Shown here: positions 9,740-23,600 of the stretch, one piece after another
Layout: each line of letters starts with the position of its first letter
How positions within the stretch are numbered: the first letter of the stretch is position 1
Assembly: GCF_051014685.1 (NCBI RefSeq)
Contig: NW_027478523.1
Location: 1,054,001 to 1,118,000 of the forward strand
DNA length: 64,000 nucleotides
Reading direction: 5' to 3'
Origin: Ptiloglossa arizonensis
Lineage: Eukaryota; Arthropoda; Insecta; Hymenoptera; Colletidae
Made by a program: the position numbers and the translations under genes
The notes under the pieces: generated by a model
Database searches by the model: none
What the model was told of the DNA's origin: nothing
Seen by the model: the letters and a program-made list of their open reading frames with translations, nothing else

Positions 9740-11911
9740 GGGAAAATTACACCTACCGTTGTAATCGGGGGAGTTTCTACTTTCAGATGCAACAGAAATT
9801 TTGCGGATCGGTCAATCCGTTCGCGAGATATGGCAGTTTGGAGGTAAGAAACGCTTGAGAAACTCAAAATTTTCGCCGTTCTGATGCTCGAAACGAGTAA
9901 CTAGTACGGCCTAGGGCAAAGTACGCATACCGTTATAATCGGGCGAGTTTCTACTTTCAGATGCAACAGCAATTTTGCGGATTGGTCAATCCGTTCGCGA
10001 GATATGGCAGTTTGGGGGTAAGAAACGCTTGAGAAACTCAAAATTTTCGCAGTTCTGATGCTCGAAACGAATAACTAGAACGGCCTAGGGGAAAACTACA
10101 CCCTCCGTTGTAATCGGGCGAGTTTCTACTTTCAGATGCAACAGAAATTTTGCGGATTGGTCAATCCGTTCGCGAGATATGGCAGTTTGGAGGTAAGAAA
10201 CGCTTGAGAAACTCAAAATTTTCGCAGTTCTGATGCTCGAAACGAATAACTGGAACGGCCTAGGGGAAAACTACACATACCGTTGTAATCGGGCGAGTTT
10301 CTACTTTCAGATACAACAGAAATTTTGCGGATTGGGCAATCCGTTCGCGAGATGTGGCAGTTTGGAGGTAAGAAACGCTTGAGAAACTCAAAATTTTCGC
10401 AGTTCTGATGCTCGAAACGAATAACTAGAACGGCCTAGGGGAAAACTACACCCTCCGTTGTAATCGGGCGAGTTTCTACTTTCAGATACAACAGAAATTT
10501 TGCGGATTGGGCAATCCGTTCGCGAGATGTGGCAGTTTGGAGGTAAGAAACGCTTGAGAAACTCAAAATTTTTGCAGTTCTGATGCTCGAAACGAATAAC
10601 TAGAACGGCCTAGGGGAAAAGTACGCATACCGATGTAATCGGGCGAGTTTCTACTTTCAGATGCAACAGAAATTTTGCGGATTGGTCGATCCGTTCGCGA
10701 GATATGGCAGTTTGGAAGTAAGAAGCGCTTGAGAAACTCAAAATTTTCGCAGTTCTGATGCTCGAAACTAATAACTAGAACGGCCCAGGGGAAAAGTGCG
10801 CATACCATTGTAATCGGGCGAGTTTCTACTTTCAAATGCAACAGATATTTTGCGGATTGGTCAATCCGTTCGCGAGATATGGCAGTTTGGGTGTAAGAAA
10901 CGCTTGAGAAACTCAAAATTTTCGCAGTTCTGATGCTCGAAACGAATAACTAGAACGGCCTAGGGGAAAACTACACCTACCGTTGTAATCGGGTGAGTTT
11001 CTACTTTCAGATGTAACAGAAATTTTGCGGATTGGTCAATCCTTTCGCGAGATATGGCAGTTTGGAGGTAAGAAACGCTTGAGAAACTCAAAATTTTCGC
11101 AGTTCTGATGCTCGACACGAATAACTAGAACGGCCTAGGGGAAAAGTGCGCATACCGTTGTAATCGGGCGAGTTTCTACTTTCAGATGCAACAGAAATTT
11201 TGCGGATTGGTCAATCCGTTCGCGAGATATGGCAGTTTGGAGGTAAGAAACGCTTGAGAAACTCAAAATTTTCGCAGTTCTGATGCTCGAAACGAATAAC
11301 TGGAACGGCCTAGGGGAAAACTACACATACCGTTGTAATCGGGCGAGTTTCTACTTTCAGAAGCAACAGAAATTTTGCGGATTGGTCAATCCGTTCGCGA
11401 GATATGTCAGTTTGGAGGTAAGAAACGCTTGAGAAACTCAAAATTTTCGCAGTTCTGATGCTCGACACGTATAACTAGAACGGCCTAGGGGAAAAGTGCG
11501 CATACCGTTGTAATCGGGCGAGTTTCTAGTTTCAGATGCAACAGAAATTTTGCGGATTGGTCAATCCGTTCGCGAGATATGGCAGTTTGGAGGTAAGAAA
11601 CGCTTGAGAAACTCAAAATTTTCGCAGTTCTGATGCTCGAAACGAGTAACTAGAGCGGCCTAGGGGAAAAGTACGCACACCGTTGTAATTTGGCGAGTTT
11701 CTACTTTCAGATGCAACAGAAATTTTGCGGATTGGTCAATCCGTTCGCGAGATATGGCAGTTTGGAGGTAAGAAACGCTTGAGAAACTCAAAATTTTCGC
11801 AGTTCTGATGCTCGAAACGAATAACTAGAACGGCCTAGGGGAAAACTACACCTACCGTTGTAATCGGGTGAGTTTCTACTTTCAGATGAAACAGAAATTT
11901 TGCGGATTGGT

Positions 11912-14009
11912 CAATCCGTTCGCGAGATATGGCAGTTTGGAGGTAAGAAACGCTTGAGAAACTCAAAATTTTCGCAGTTCTGATGCTCGAAATGAATAAC
12001 TGGAACGGCCTAGGGGAAAAGTGCGCAAACCGTTGTAATCGGGCGAGTTTCTACTTTCAGATGCAGCAGAAATTATGCGGATTGATCAATCCGTTCGCGA
12101 GATATGGCAGTTTGCAGATAAGAAACGCTTGAGAAACTCAAAATTTTCGCATTTCTGATGCTCGAAACGAGTAACTGGAACGGCCTAGGGGAAAAGTGCG
12201 CAAACCGTTGTAATCGGGCGAGTTTCTACTTTCAGATGCAGCAGAAATTATGCGGATTGATCAATCCGTTCGCGAGATATGGCAGTTTGCAGATAAGAAA
12301 CGCTTGAGAAACTCAAAATTTTCGCATTTCTGATGCTCGAAACGAGTAACTAGAGCGGCCTAGGGGAAAAGTACGCATACCGTTGTAATCGGGCGAGTTT
12401 CTACTTTCAGATGCAACAGAAATTTTGCGGATCGGTCAATCCGTTCGCGAGATATGGCAGTTTGGAGGTAAGAAACGCTTGAGAAACTCAAAATTTTCGC
12501 CGTTCTGATGCTCGAAACGAGTAACTAGTACGGCCTAGGGGAAAGTACGCATACCGTTATAATCGGGCGAGTTTCTACTTTCAGATGCAACAGCAATTTT
12601 GCGGATTGGTCAATCCGTTCGCGAGATATGGCAGTTTGGGGGTAAGAAACGCTTGAGAAACTCAAAATTTTCGCAGTTCTGATGCTCGAAACGAATAACT
12701 AGAACGGCCTAGGGGAAAACTACACCCTCCGTTGTAATCGGGCGAGTTTCTACTTTCAGATGCAACAGAAATTTTGCGGATTGGTCAATCCGTTCGCGAG
12801 ATATGGCAGTTTGGAGGTAAGAAACGCTTGAGAAACTCAAAATTTTCGCAGTTCTGATGCTCGAAACGAATAACTGGAACGGCCTAGGGGAAAACTACAC
12901 ATACCGTTGTAATCGGGCGAGTTTCTACTTTCAGATACAACAGAAATTTTGCGGATTGGGCAATCCGTTCGCGAGATATGGCAGTTTGGAGGTAAGAAAC
13001 GCTTGAGAAACTCAAAATTTTCGCAGTTCTGATGCTCGAAATGAATAACTGGAACGGCCTAGGGGAAAAGTGCGCAAACCGTTGTAATCGGGCGAGTTTC
13101 TACTTTCAGATGCAGCAGAAATTATGCGGATTGATCAATCCGTTCGCGAGATATGGCAGTTTGCAGATAAGAAACGCTTGAGAAACTCAAAATTTTCGCA
13201 TTTCTGATGCTCGAAACGAGTAACTGGAACGGCCTAGGGGAAAAGTGCGCAAACCGTTGTAATCGGGCGAGTTTCTACTTTCAGATGCAGCAGAAATTAT
13301 GCGGATTGATCAATCCGTTCGCGAGATATGGCAGTTTGCAGATAAGAAACGCTTGAGAAACTCAAAATTTTCGCATTTCTGATGCTCGAAACGAGTAACT
13401 AGAGCGGCCTAGGGGAAAAGTACGCATACCGTTGTAATCGGGCGAGTTTCTACTTTCAGATGCAACAGAAATTTTGCGGATCGGTCAATCCGTTCGCGAG
13501 ATATGGCAGTTTGGAGGTAAGAAACGCTTGAGAAACTCAAAATTTTCGCCGTTCTGATGCTCGAAACGAGTAACTAGTACGGCCTAGGGGAAAGTACGCA
13601 TACCGTTATAATCGGGCGAGTTTCTACTTTCAGATGCAACAGCAATTTTGCGGATTGGTCAATCCGTTCGCGAGATATGGCAGTTTGGGGGTAAGAAACG
13701 CTTGAGAAACTCAAAATTTTCGCAGTTCTGATGCTCGAAACGAATAACTAGAACGGCCTAGGGGAAAACTACACCCTCCGTTGTAATCGGGCGAGTTTCT
13801 ACTTTCAGATGCAACAGAAATTTTGCGGATTGGTCAATCCGTTCGCGAGATATGGCAGTTTGGAGGTAAGAAACGCTTGAGAAACTCAAAATTTTCGCAG
13901 TTCTGATGCTCGAAACGAATAACTGGAACGGCCTAGGGGAAAACTACACATACCGTTGTAATCGGGCGAGTTTCTACTTTCAGATACAACAGAAATTTTG
14001 CGGATTGGG
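11912..14009. repeat. Tandem duplication of a 6-monomer unit (2 x 1,049 bp)
   Basis: 11,912-12,960 and 12,961-14,009 match at a shift of 1,049 bp (6 x 175 minus 1, the missing base being the shared 174-bp monomer). The borders fall at CAATCCGTTCGCGAG in a GGGCAATCC monomer. Each copy contains GAAATGAATAACTGG with GTGCGCAAACC, the ATTATGCGG perfect-palindrome monomers, GCCGTTCTG and ACACCCTCC variants. Confidence 0.75.
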
Positions 14010-17000
14010 CAATCCGTTCGCGAGATGTGGCAGTTTGGAGGTAAGAAACGCTTGAGAACCTCAAAATTTTCGCAGTTCTGATGCTCGAAACGAATGACTA
14101 GAACGGCCTAGCGGAGAAGTACGCATACCGTTATAATCGGGCGAGTTTCTACTTTCAGAAGCAACAGAAATTTTGCGGATTGGTCAATCCGTTCGCGAGA
14201 TATGGCAGTTTGGAGGTAAGAAACGCTTGAGAAACTCAAAATTTTTGCAGTTCTGATGCTCGAAACGAATAACTAGAACGGCCTAGGGGAAAAGTACGCA
14301 TACCGATGTAATCGGGCGAGTTTCTACTTTCAGATGCAACAGAAATTTTGCGGATTGGTCGATCCGTTCGCGAGATATGGCAGTTTGGAAGTAAGAAACG
14401 CTTGAGAAACTCAAAATTTTCGCAGTTCTGATGCTCGAAACTAATAACTAGAACGGCCCAGGGGAAAAGTGCGCATACCATTGTAATCGGGCGAGTTTCT
14501 ACTTTCAAATGCAACAGATATTTTGCGGATTGGTCAATCCGTTCGCGAGATATGGCAGTTTGGGTGTAAGAAACGCTTGAGAAACTCAAAATTTTCGCAG
14601 TTCTGATGCTCGAAACGAATAACTAGAACGGCCTAGGGGAAAACTACACCTACCGTTGTAATCGGATGAGTTTCTACTTTCAGATGTAACAGAAATTTTG
14701 CGGATTGGTCAATCCTTTCGCGAGATATGGCAGTTTGGAGGTAAGAAACGCTTGAGAAACTCAAAATTTTCGCAGTTCTGATGCTCGACACGAATAACTA
14801 GAACGGCCTAGGGGAAAAGTGCGCATACCGTTGTAATCGGGCGAGTTTCTACTTTCAGATGCAACAGAAATTTTGCGGATTGGTCAATCCGTTCGCGAGA
14901 TATGGCAGTTTGGAGGTAAGAAACGCTTGAGAAACTCAAAATTTTCGCAGTTCTGATGCTCGAAACGAATAACTGGAACGGCCTAGGGGAAAACTACACA
15001 TACCGTTGTAATCGGGCGAGTTTCTACTTTCAGAAGCAACAGAAATTTTGCGGATTGGTCAATCCGTTCGCGAGATATGTCAGTTTGGAGGTAAGAAACG
15101 CTTGAGTAACTCAAAATTTTCGCAGTTCTGATGCTCGACACGTATAACTAGAACGGCCTAGGGGAAAAGTGTGCATACCGTTGTAATCGGGCGAGTTTCT
15201 ACTTTCAGATGCAACAGAAATTTTGCGGATTGGTCAATCCGTTCGCGAGATATGGCAGTTTGGAGGTAAGAAACGCTTGAGAAACTCAAAATTTTCGCAG
15301 TTCTGATGCTCGAAACGAGTAACTAGAGCGGCCTAGGGGAAAAGTACGCACACCGTTGTAATTTGGCGAGTTTCTACTTTCAGATGCAACAGAAATTTTG
15401 CGGATTGGTCAATCCGTTCGCGAGATATGGCAGTTTGGAGGTAAGAAACGCTTGAGAAACTCAAAATTTTCGCAGTTCTGATGCTCGAAACGAATAACTG
15501 GAACGGCCTAGGGGAAAACTACACATACCGTTGTAATCGGGCGAGTTTCTACTTTCAGATACAACAGAAATTTTGCGGATTGGTCAATCCGTTTGCGAGA
15601 TGTGGCAGTTTGGAGGTAAGAAACGCTTGAGAAACTCAAAATTTTCGCAGTTCTGATGCTCGAAACGAATAACTAGAACGGCCTAGGGGAAAAGTACGCA
15701 TGCCGATGTAATCGGGCGAGTTTCTACTTTCAGATGCAACAGAAATTATGCGGATTGGTCAATCCGTTCGCGAGATGTGGCCGTTTGGAGGTAAGAAACG
15801 CTTGAGAAACTCAAAATTTTCGCAGTTCTGATGCTCGAAATGAATGACTAGAACGGCCTACGGGAGAAGTACGCATGCCGATGTAATGGGGCGAGTTTCT
15901 ACTTTCAGATGCAACAGAAATTTTGCGGATTGGTCAATCCGTTCGCGAGATATGGCAGTTTGGAGGTAAGAAACGCTTGAGAAACTCAAAATTTTCGCAG
16001 TTCTGATGCTCGAAACGAATAACTAGAACGGCCTAGGGGAAAACTACACCTACCGTTGTAATCGGGTGAGTTTCTACTTTCAGATGAAACAGAAATTTTG
16101 CGGATTGGTCAATCCGTTCGCGAGATATGGCAGTTTGGAGGTAAGAAACGCTTGAGAAACTCAAAATTTTCGCAGTTCTGATGCTCGAAATGAATAACTG
16201 GAACGGCCTAGGGGAAAAGTGCGCAAACCGTTGTAATCGGGCGAGTTTCTACTTTCAGATGCAGCAGAAATTATGCGGATTGATCAATCCGTTCGCGAGA
16301 TATGGCAGTTTGCAGATAAGAAACGCTTGAGAAACTCAAAATTTTCGCATTTCTGATGCTCGAAACGAATAACTAGAGCGGCCTAGGGGAAAAGTACGCA
16401 TACCGTTGTAATCGGGCGAGTTTCTACTTTCAGATACAACAGACATTTTGCGGATTGGTCAATCCGTTTGCGAGATGTGGCAGTTTGGAAGTAAGAAACG
16501 CATGAGAAACTCAAGATTTTCGCAGTTCTGATGCTCGAAACGAATAACTAGAGCGGCCTAGGGGAAAACTACACATACTGCTGTAATCGGGCGAGTTTCT
16601 ACTTTCAGATGCAACAGAAATTTTGCGGAACGGTCAATCCGTTCGCGAGATATGGCAGTTTGGAGGTAAAAAACGCTTGACAAACTCAAAATTTTCGCAG
16701 TTCTGATGCTCGAAACGAATAACTAGAACGGCCTAGGGGAAAACTACACCTACCGTTGTAATCGGGTGAGTTTCTACTTTCAGATGAAACAGAAATTTTG
16801 CGGATTGGTCAATCCGTTCGCGAGATATGGCAGTTTGGAGGTAAGAAACGCTTGAGAAACTCAAAATTTTCGCAGTTCTGATGCTCGAAACGAGTAACTA
16901 GAGCGGCCTAGGGGAAAAGTACGCATACCGTTGTAATCGGGCGAGTTTCTACTTTCAGATACAACAGAAATTTTGCGGATTGATCAATTCGTTCGCGAGA

Positions 17001-18544
17001 TATGGCAGTTTGAAGATAAGAAACGCTTGAGAAACTCAAAATTTTCGAATTTCTGATGCTCGAAACAAATAATTAGAACGGCCTAGGGGAAAAGTGCGCA
17101 TACCGTTGTAATCGGGCGAGTTTCTTCTTTCAGAAGCAACAGAAATTTTGCGGATTGGTCAATCCGTTCGCGAGATATGGCAGTTTGGAGGTAAGAAACG
17201 CTTGAGAAACTCAAAATTTTCGTAGTTCTGATGCTCGAAATGAATAACTGGAACGGCCTAGGGGAAAAGTGCGCAAACCGTTGTAATCGGGCGAGTTTCT
17301 ACTTTCAGATGCAGCAGAAATTATGCGGATTGATCAATCCGTTCGCGAGATATGGCAGTTTGCAGATAAGAAACGCTTGAGAAACTCAAAATTTTCGCAG
17401 TTCTGATGCTCGAAACGAATAACTAGAACGGCCTAGGGGAAAAGTGCGCATACCGTTGTAATCGGGCGAGTTTCTACTTTCAGATGCAACAGAAATTTTG
17501 CGGATTGGTCAATCCGTTTGCGAGATGTGGCAGTTTGGAGGTAAGAAACGCTTGAGAAACTCAAAATTTTCGCAGTTCTGATGCTCGAAACGAGTAACTA
17601 GGCGCCCTAGGGGAAAATTACACCTACCGTTGTAATCGGGCGAGTTTCTACTTTCAGATGCAACAGAAATTTTGCGGATCGGTCAATCCGTTCGCGAGAT
17701 ATGGCAGTTTGGAGGTAAGAAACGCTTGAGAAACTCAAAATTTTCGCCGTTCTGATGCTCGAAACGAGTAACTAGTACGGCCTAGGGGAAAGTACGCATA
17801 CCGTTATAATCGGGCGAGTTTCTACTTTCAGATGCAACAGCAATTTTGCGGATTGGTCAATCCGTTCGCGAGATATGGCAGTTTGGGGGTAAGAAACGCT
17901 TGAGAAACTCAAAATTTTCGCAGTTCTGATGCTCGAAACGAATAACTAGAACGGCCTAGGGGAAAACTACACCCTCCGTTGTAATCGGGCGAGTTTCTAC
18001 TTTCAGATGCAACAGAAATTTTGCGGATTGGTCAATCCGTTCGCGAGATATGGCAGTTTGTAGGTAAGAAACGCTTGAGAAACTCAAAATTTTCGCAGTT
18101 CTGATGCTCGAAACGAATAACTGGAACGGCCTAGGGGAAAACTACACATACCGTTGTAATCGGGCGAGTTTCTACTTTCAGATACAACAGAAATTTTGCG
18201 GATTCGGCAATCCGTTCGCGAGATGTGGCAGTTTGGAGGTAAGAAACGCTTGAGAAACTCAAAATTTTCGCAGTTCTGATGCTCGAAACGAATGACTAGA
18301 ACGGCCTAGCGGAGAAGTACGCATACCGTTATAATCGGGCGAGTTTCTACTTTCAGAAGCAACAGAAATTTTGTGGATTGGTCAATCCGTTCGCGAGATA
18401 TGGCAGTTTGGAGGTAAGAAACGCTTGAGAAACTCAAAATTTTTGCAGTTCTGATGCTCGAAACGAATAACTAGAACGGCCTAGGGGAAAAGTACGCATA
18501 CCGATGTAATCGGGCGAGTTTCTACTTTCAGATGCAACAGAAAT

Positions 18545-19510
18545 TTTGCGGATTGGTCGATCCGTTCGCGAGATATGGCAGTTTGGAAGTAAGAAACGCT
18601 TGAGAAACTCAAAATTTTCGCAGTTCTGATGCTCGAAACTAATAACTAGAACGGCCCAGGGGAAAAGTGCGCATACCATTGTAATCGGGCGAGTTTCTAC
18701 TTTCAAATGCAACAGATATTTTGCGGATTGGTCAATCCGTTCGCGAGATATGGCAGTTTGGGTGTAAGAAACGCTTGAGAAACTCAAAATTTTCGCAGTT
18801 CTGATGCTCGAAACGAATAACTAGAACGGCCTAGGGGAAAACTACACCTACCGTTGTAATCGGGTGAGTTTCTACTTTCAGATGTAACAGAAATTTTGCG
18901 GATTGGTCAATCCTTTCGCGAGATATGGCAGTTTGGAGGTAAGAAACGCTTGAGAAACTCAAAATTTTCGCAGTTCTGATGCTCGAAACGAATAACTAGA
19001 ACGGCCTAGGGGAAAACTACACCTACCGTTGTAATCGGGTGAGTTTCTACTTTCAGATGTAACAGAAATTTTGCGGATTGGTCGATCCGTTCGCGAGATA
19101 TGGCAGTTTGGAAGTAAGAAACGCTTGAGAAACTCAAAATTTTCGCAGTTCTGATGCTCGAAACTAATAACTAGAACGGCCCAGGGGAAAAGTGCGCATA
19201 CCATTGTAATCGGGCGAGTTTCTACTTTCAAATGCAACAGATATTTTGCGGATTGGTCAATCCGTTCGCGAGATATGGCAGTTTGGGTGTAAGAAACGCT
19301 TGAGAAACTCAAAATTTTCGCAGTTCTGATGCTCGAAACGAATAACTAGAACGGCCTAGGGGAAAACTACACCTACCGTTGTAATCGGGTGAGTTTCTAC
19401 TTTCAGATGTAACAGAAATTTTGCGGATTGGTCAATCCTTTCGCGAGATATGGCAGTTTGGAGGTAAGAAACGCTTGAGAAACTCAAAATTTTCGCAGTT
19501 CTGATGCTCG
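18545..19510. repeat. 3-monomer (525-bp) duplication of the family B anchor
   Basis: About 18,545-18,985 matches 19,070-19,510 at 525 bp, repeating GGTCGATCC, GAAACTAATAAC, CGGCCCAGG and CTTTCAAATG. The second copy begins in a GATGTAAC/CGGGTGAG monomer, so its first monomer is a hybrid. This is the last family B unit before family D begins. Confidence 0.7.
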
Positions 19511-20653
19511 AAACGAGTAACTAGAGCGGCCTAGGGGAAAACTACACATACTGCTGTAATCGGGCGAGTTTCTACTTTCAGATGCAACAGAAATTTTGCG
19601 GATCGGTCAATCCGTTCGAGAGATATGGCAGTTTGGAGGTAAAAAACGCTTGAGAAACTCAAAATTTTCGCAGTTCTGATGCTCGAAATGAATAACTGGG
19701 ACGGCCTAGGGGAAAACTACACATACCGTTGTAATCGGGCGAGTTTCTACTTTCAGATGCAACAGAAATTTTGCGGATTGGTCAATCCGTTCGCGAGATA
19801 TGGCAGTTTGGAGGTAAGAAACGCTTGAGAAACTCAAAATTTTCGCAGTTCTGATGCTCGAAACGAATAACTAGAACGGCCTAGGGGAAAACTACACCTA
19901 CCGTTGTAATCGGGTGAGTTTCTACTTTCAGATGAAACAGAAATTTTGCGGATTGGTCAATCCGTTCGCGAGATATGGCAGTTTGGAGGTAAGAAACGCT
20001 TGAGAAACTCAAAATTTTCGCAGTTCTGATGCTCGAAACGAGTAACTAGAGCGGCCTAGGGGAAAACTACACATACTGCTGTAATCGGGCGAGTTTCTAC
20101 TTTCAGATGCAACAGAAATTTTGCGGATCGGTCAATCCGTTCGCGAGATATGGCAGTTTGGAGGTAAAAAACGCTTGAGAAACTCAAAATTTTCGCAGTT
20201 CTGATGCTCGAAATGAATAACTGGGACGGCCTAGGGGAAAACTACACATACCGTTGTAATCGGGCGAGTTTCTACTTTCAGATGCAACACAAATTTTGCG
20301 GATTGGTCAATCCGTTCGCGAGATATGGCAGTTTGGAGGTAAGAAACGCTTGAGAAACTCAAAATTTTCGCAGTTCTGATGCTCGAAACGAATAACTAGA
20401 ACGGCCTAGGGGAAATCTACACCTACCGTTGTAATCGGGCGAGTTTCTACTTTCAGATGCAACAGAAATTTTGCGGATTGGTCAATCCGTTCGCGAGATA
20501 TGGCAGTTTGGATGTAAGAAACGCTTGAGAAACTCAAAATTTTCGCAGTTCTGATGCTCGACACGAATACCTAGAACGGCCTAGGGGAAAAGTGCGCATA
20601 CCGTTGTGATCGGGCGAGTTTCTACTTTCAGATGCAACAGAAATTTTGCGGAT

Positions 20654-23600
20654 TGATCAATTCGTTCGCGAGATATGGCAGTTTGAAGATAAGAAACGCT
20701 TGAGAAACTCAAAATTTTCGCAGTTCTGATGCTCGACACGAATACCTAGAACGGCCTAGGGGAAAAGTGAACATACCGTTGTAATCGGGCGAGTTTCTAC
20801 TTTCAGATGCAACAGAAATTTTGCGGATTGATCAATTCGTTCGCGAGATATGGCAGTTTGGAGGTAAGAAACGCTTGAGAAACTCAAAATTTTCGCAGTT
20901 CTGATGCTCGAAACGAATAACTGGAACGGCCTAGGCGAAAACTACACGTACCGTTGTAATCGGGCGAGTTTCTACTTTCAGATGCAACAGAAATTTTGCG
21001 GATTGGTCAATCCGTTCGCGAGATATGGCAGTTTGGAGGTAAGAAACGCTTGAGAAACTCAAAATTTTCGCACAGTTCTGATGCTCGAAACGAGTAACTA
21101 GAGCGGCCTAGGGGAAAACTACACATACTGCTGTAATCGGGCGAGTTTCTACTTTCAGATGCAACAGAAATTTTGCGGATCGGTCAATCCGTTCGCGAGA
21201 TATGGCAGTTTGGAGGTAAAAACGCTTGAGAAACTCAAAATTTTCGCAGTTCTGATGCTCGAAATGAATAACTGGGACGGCCTAGGGGAAACTACACATA
21301 CCGTTGTAATCGGGCGAGTTTCTACTTTCAGATGCAACACAAATTTTGCGGATTGGTCAATCCGTTCGCGAGATATGGCAGTTTGGAGGTAAGAAACGCT
21401 TGAGAAACTCAAAATTTTCGCAGTTCTGATGCTCGAAACGAATAACTAGAACGGCCTAGGGGAAATCTACACCTACCGTTGTAATCGGGCGAGTTTCTAC
21501 TTTCAGATGCAACAGAAATTTTGCGGATTGGTCAATCCGTTCGCGAGATATGGCAGTTTGGAGGTAAGAAACGCTTGAGAAACTCAAAATTTTCGCAGTT
21601 CTGATGCTCGACACGAATACCTAGAACGGCCTAGGGGAAAAGTGCGCATACCGTTGTGATCGGGCGAGTTTCTACTTTCAGATGCAACAGAAATTTTGCG
21701 GATTGATCAATTCGTTCGCGAGATATGGCAGTTTGAAGATAAGAAACGCTTGAGAAACTCAAAATTTTCGCATTTCTGATGCTCGAAACGAGTAACTAGA
21801 GCGGCCTAGGGGAAAATTACGCATACCGTTGTAATCGGGCGAGTTTCTACTTACAGATACAACAGAAATTTTGCGGATTGGTTAATCCGTTTGCGAGATG
21901 TGGCAGTTTGGAGGTAAGAAACGCATGAGAAACTCAAGATTTTCGCAGTTCTGATGCTCGAAACGAATAACTAGAACGGCCTAGGGGAAAACTACACCTA
22001 CCGTTGTAATCGGGTGAGTTTCTACTTTCAGATGAAACAGAAATTTTGCGGATTGGTCAATCCGTTCGCGAGATATGGCAGTTTGGAGGTAAGAAACGCT
22101 TGAGAAACTCAAAATTTTCGCAGTTCTGATGCTCGAAACGAGTAACTAGAGCGGCCTAGGGGAAAACTACACATACAGCTGTAATCGGGCGAGTTTCTAC
22201 TTTCAGATGCAACAGAAATTTTGCGGATCGGTCAATCCGTTCGCGAGATATGGCAGTTTGGAGGTAAAAAACGCTTGAGAAACTCAAAATTTTCGCAGTT
22301 CTGATGCTCGAAACGAGTAACTAGAGCGGCCTAGGGGAAAACTACACATACTGCTGTAATCGGGCGAGTTTTCTACTTTCAGATGCAACAGAAATTTTGC
22401 GGATCGGTCAATCCGTTCGCGAGATATGGCAGTTTGGAGGTAAAAAACGCTTGAGAAACTCAAAATTTTCGCAGTTCTGATGCTCGAAATGAATAACTGG
22501 GACGGCCTAGGGGAAAACTACACATACCGTTGTAATCGGGCGAGTTTCTACTTTCAGATGCAACACAAATTTTGCGGATTGGTCAATTCGTTCGCGCGAG
22601 ATATGGCAGTTTGGAAGATAAGAAACGCTTGAGAAACTCAAAATTTTCGCACTTCTGATGCTCGAAACGAGTAACTAGAGCGGCCTAGGGGAAAAGTACG
22701 CATTACCGTTGTAATCGGGCGAGTTTCTACTTTCAGATACACAGAATTTTGCGGATTGGTCAATCCGTTTGCGAGATGTGCAGTTTGGAGGTAAGAAACG
22801 CATGAGAAACTCAAGATTTTCGCAGTTCTGATGCTCGAAACGAATAACTAGAACGGCCTAGGGGAAAAGTACGCATACCGATGTAATCGGGCGAGTTTCT
22901 ACTTTCAGATGCAACAGAAATTTTGCGGATTGGTCAATTCGTTCGCGAGATATGGCAGTTTTGAAGATAAGAAACGCTTGAGAAACTCAAAATTTTCGCA
23001 GTTCTGATGCTCGACACGAATACCTAGAACGGCCTAGGGGAAAAGTGAACATACCGTTGTAATCGGGCGAGTTTCTACTTCAGATGCAACAGAAATTTTG
23101 CGGATTGATCAATTCGTTCGCGAGATATGGCAGTTTGGAGGTAAGAAACGCTTGAGAAACTCAAAATTTTCGCAGTTCTGATGCTCGAAACGAATAACTG
23201 GAACGGCCTAGGCGAAAACTACACGTACCGTTGTAATCGGGCGAGTTTCTACTTTCAGATGCAACAGAAATTTTGCGGATTGGTCAATCCGTTCGCGAGA
23301 TATGGCAGTTTGGAGGTAAGAAACGCTTGAGAAACTCAAAATTTTCGCAGTTCTGATGCTCGAAACGAGTAACTAGAGCGGCCTAGGGGAAACTACACAT
23401 ACTGCTGTAATCGGGCGAGTTTCTACTTTCAGATGCAACAGAAATTTTGCGGATCGGTCAATCCGTTCGCGAGATATGGCAGTTTGGAGGTAAAAAACGC
23501 TTGAGAAACTCAAAATTTTCGCAGTTCTGATGCTCGAAATGAATAACTGGGACGGCCTAGGGGAAAACTACACATACCGTTGTAATCGGGCGAGTTTCTA

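Larger units (their letters stand above)
9031..19490. repeat. Family B HOR block, units of about 21-24 monomers
   Basis: A diagnostic two-monomer anchor (AAAATTTTTGCAG with five T, then GGTCGATCC, GAAACTAATAAC, CGGCCCAGG, CTTTCAAATG) starts at 10,563, 14,236 and 18,434, giving spacings of 3,673 and 4,198 bp (21 x 175 minus 2; 24 x 175 minus 2). About 9,780-11,820 matches 13,453-15,493 at 3,673 bp. About 8,576-11,110 also matches 16,271-18,980 at 7,695-7,871 bp; the 175-bp change in shift near 9,249/17,119 shows loss or gain of one monomer. This block introduces the 174-bp monomers (CTAGGCGCC and CTAGTACGGCC with GGGGAAAGTACGC). Confidence 0.75.
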
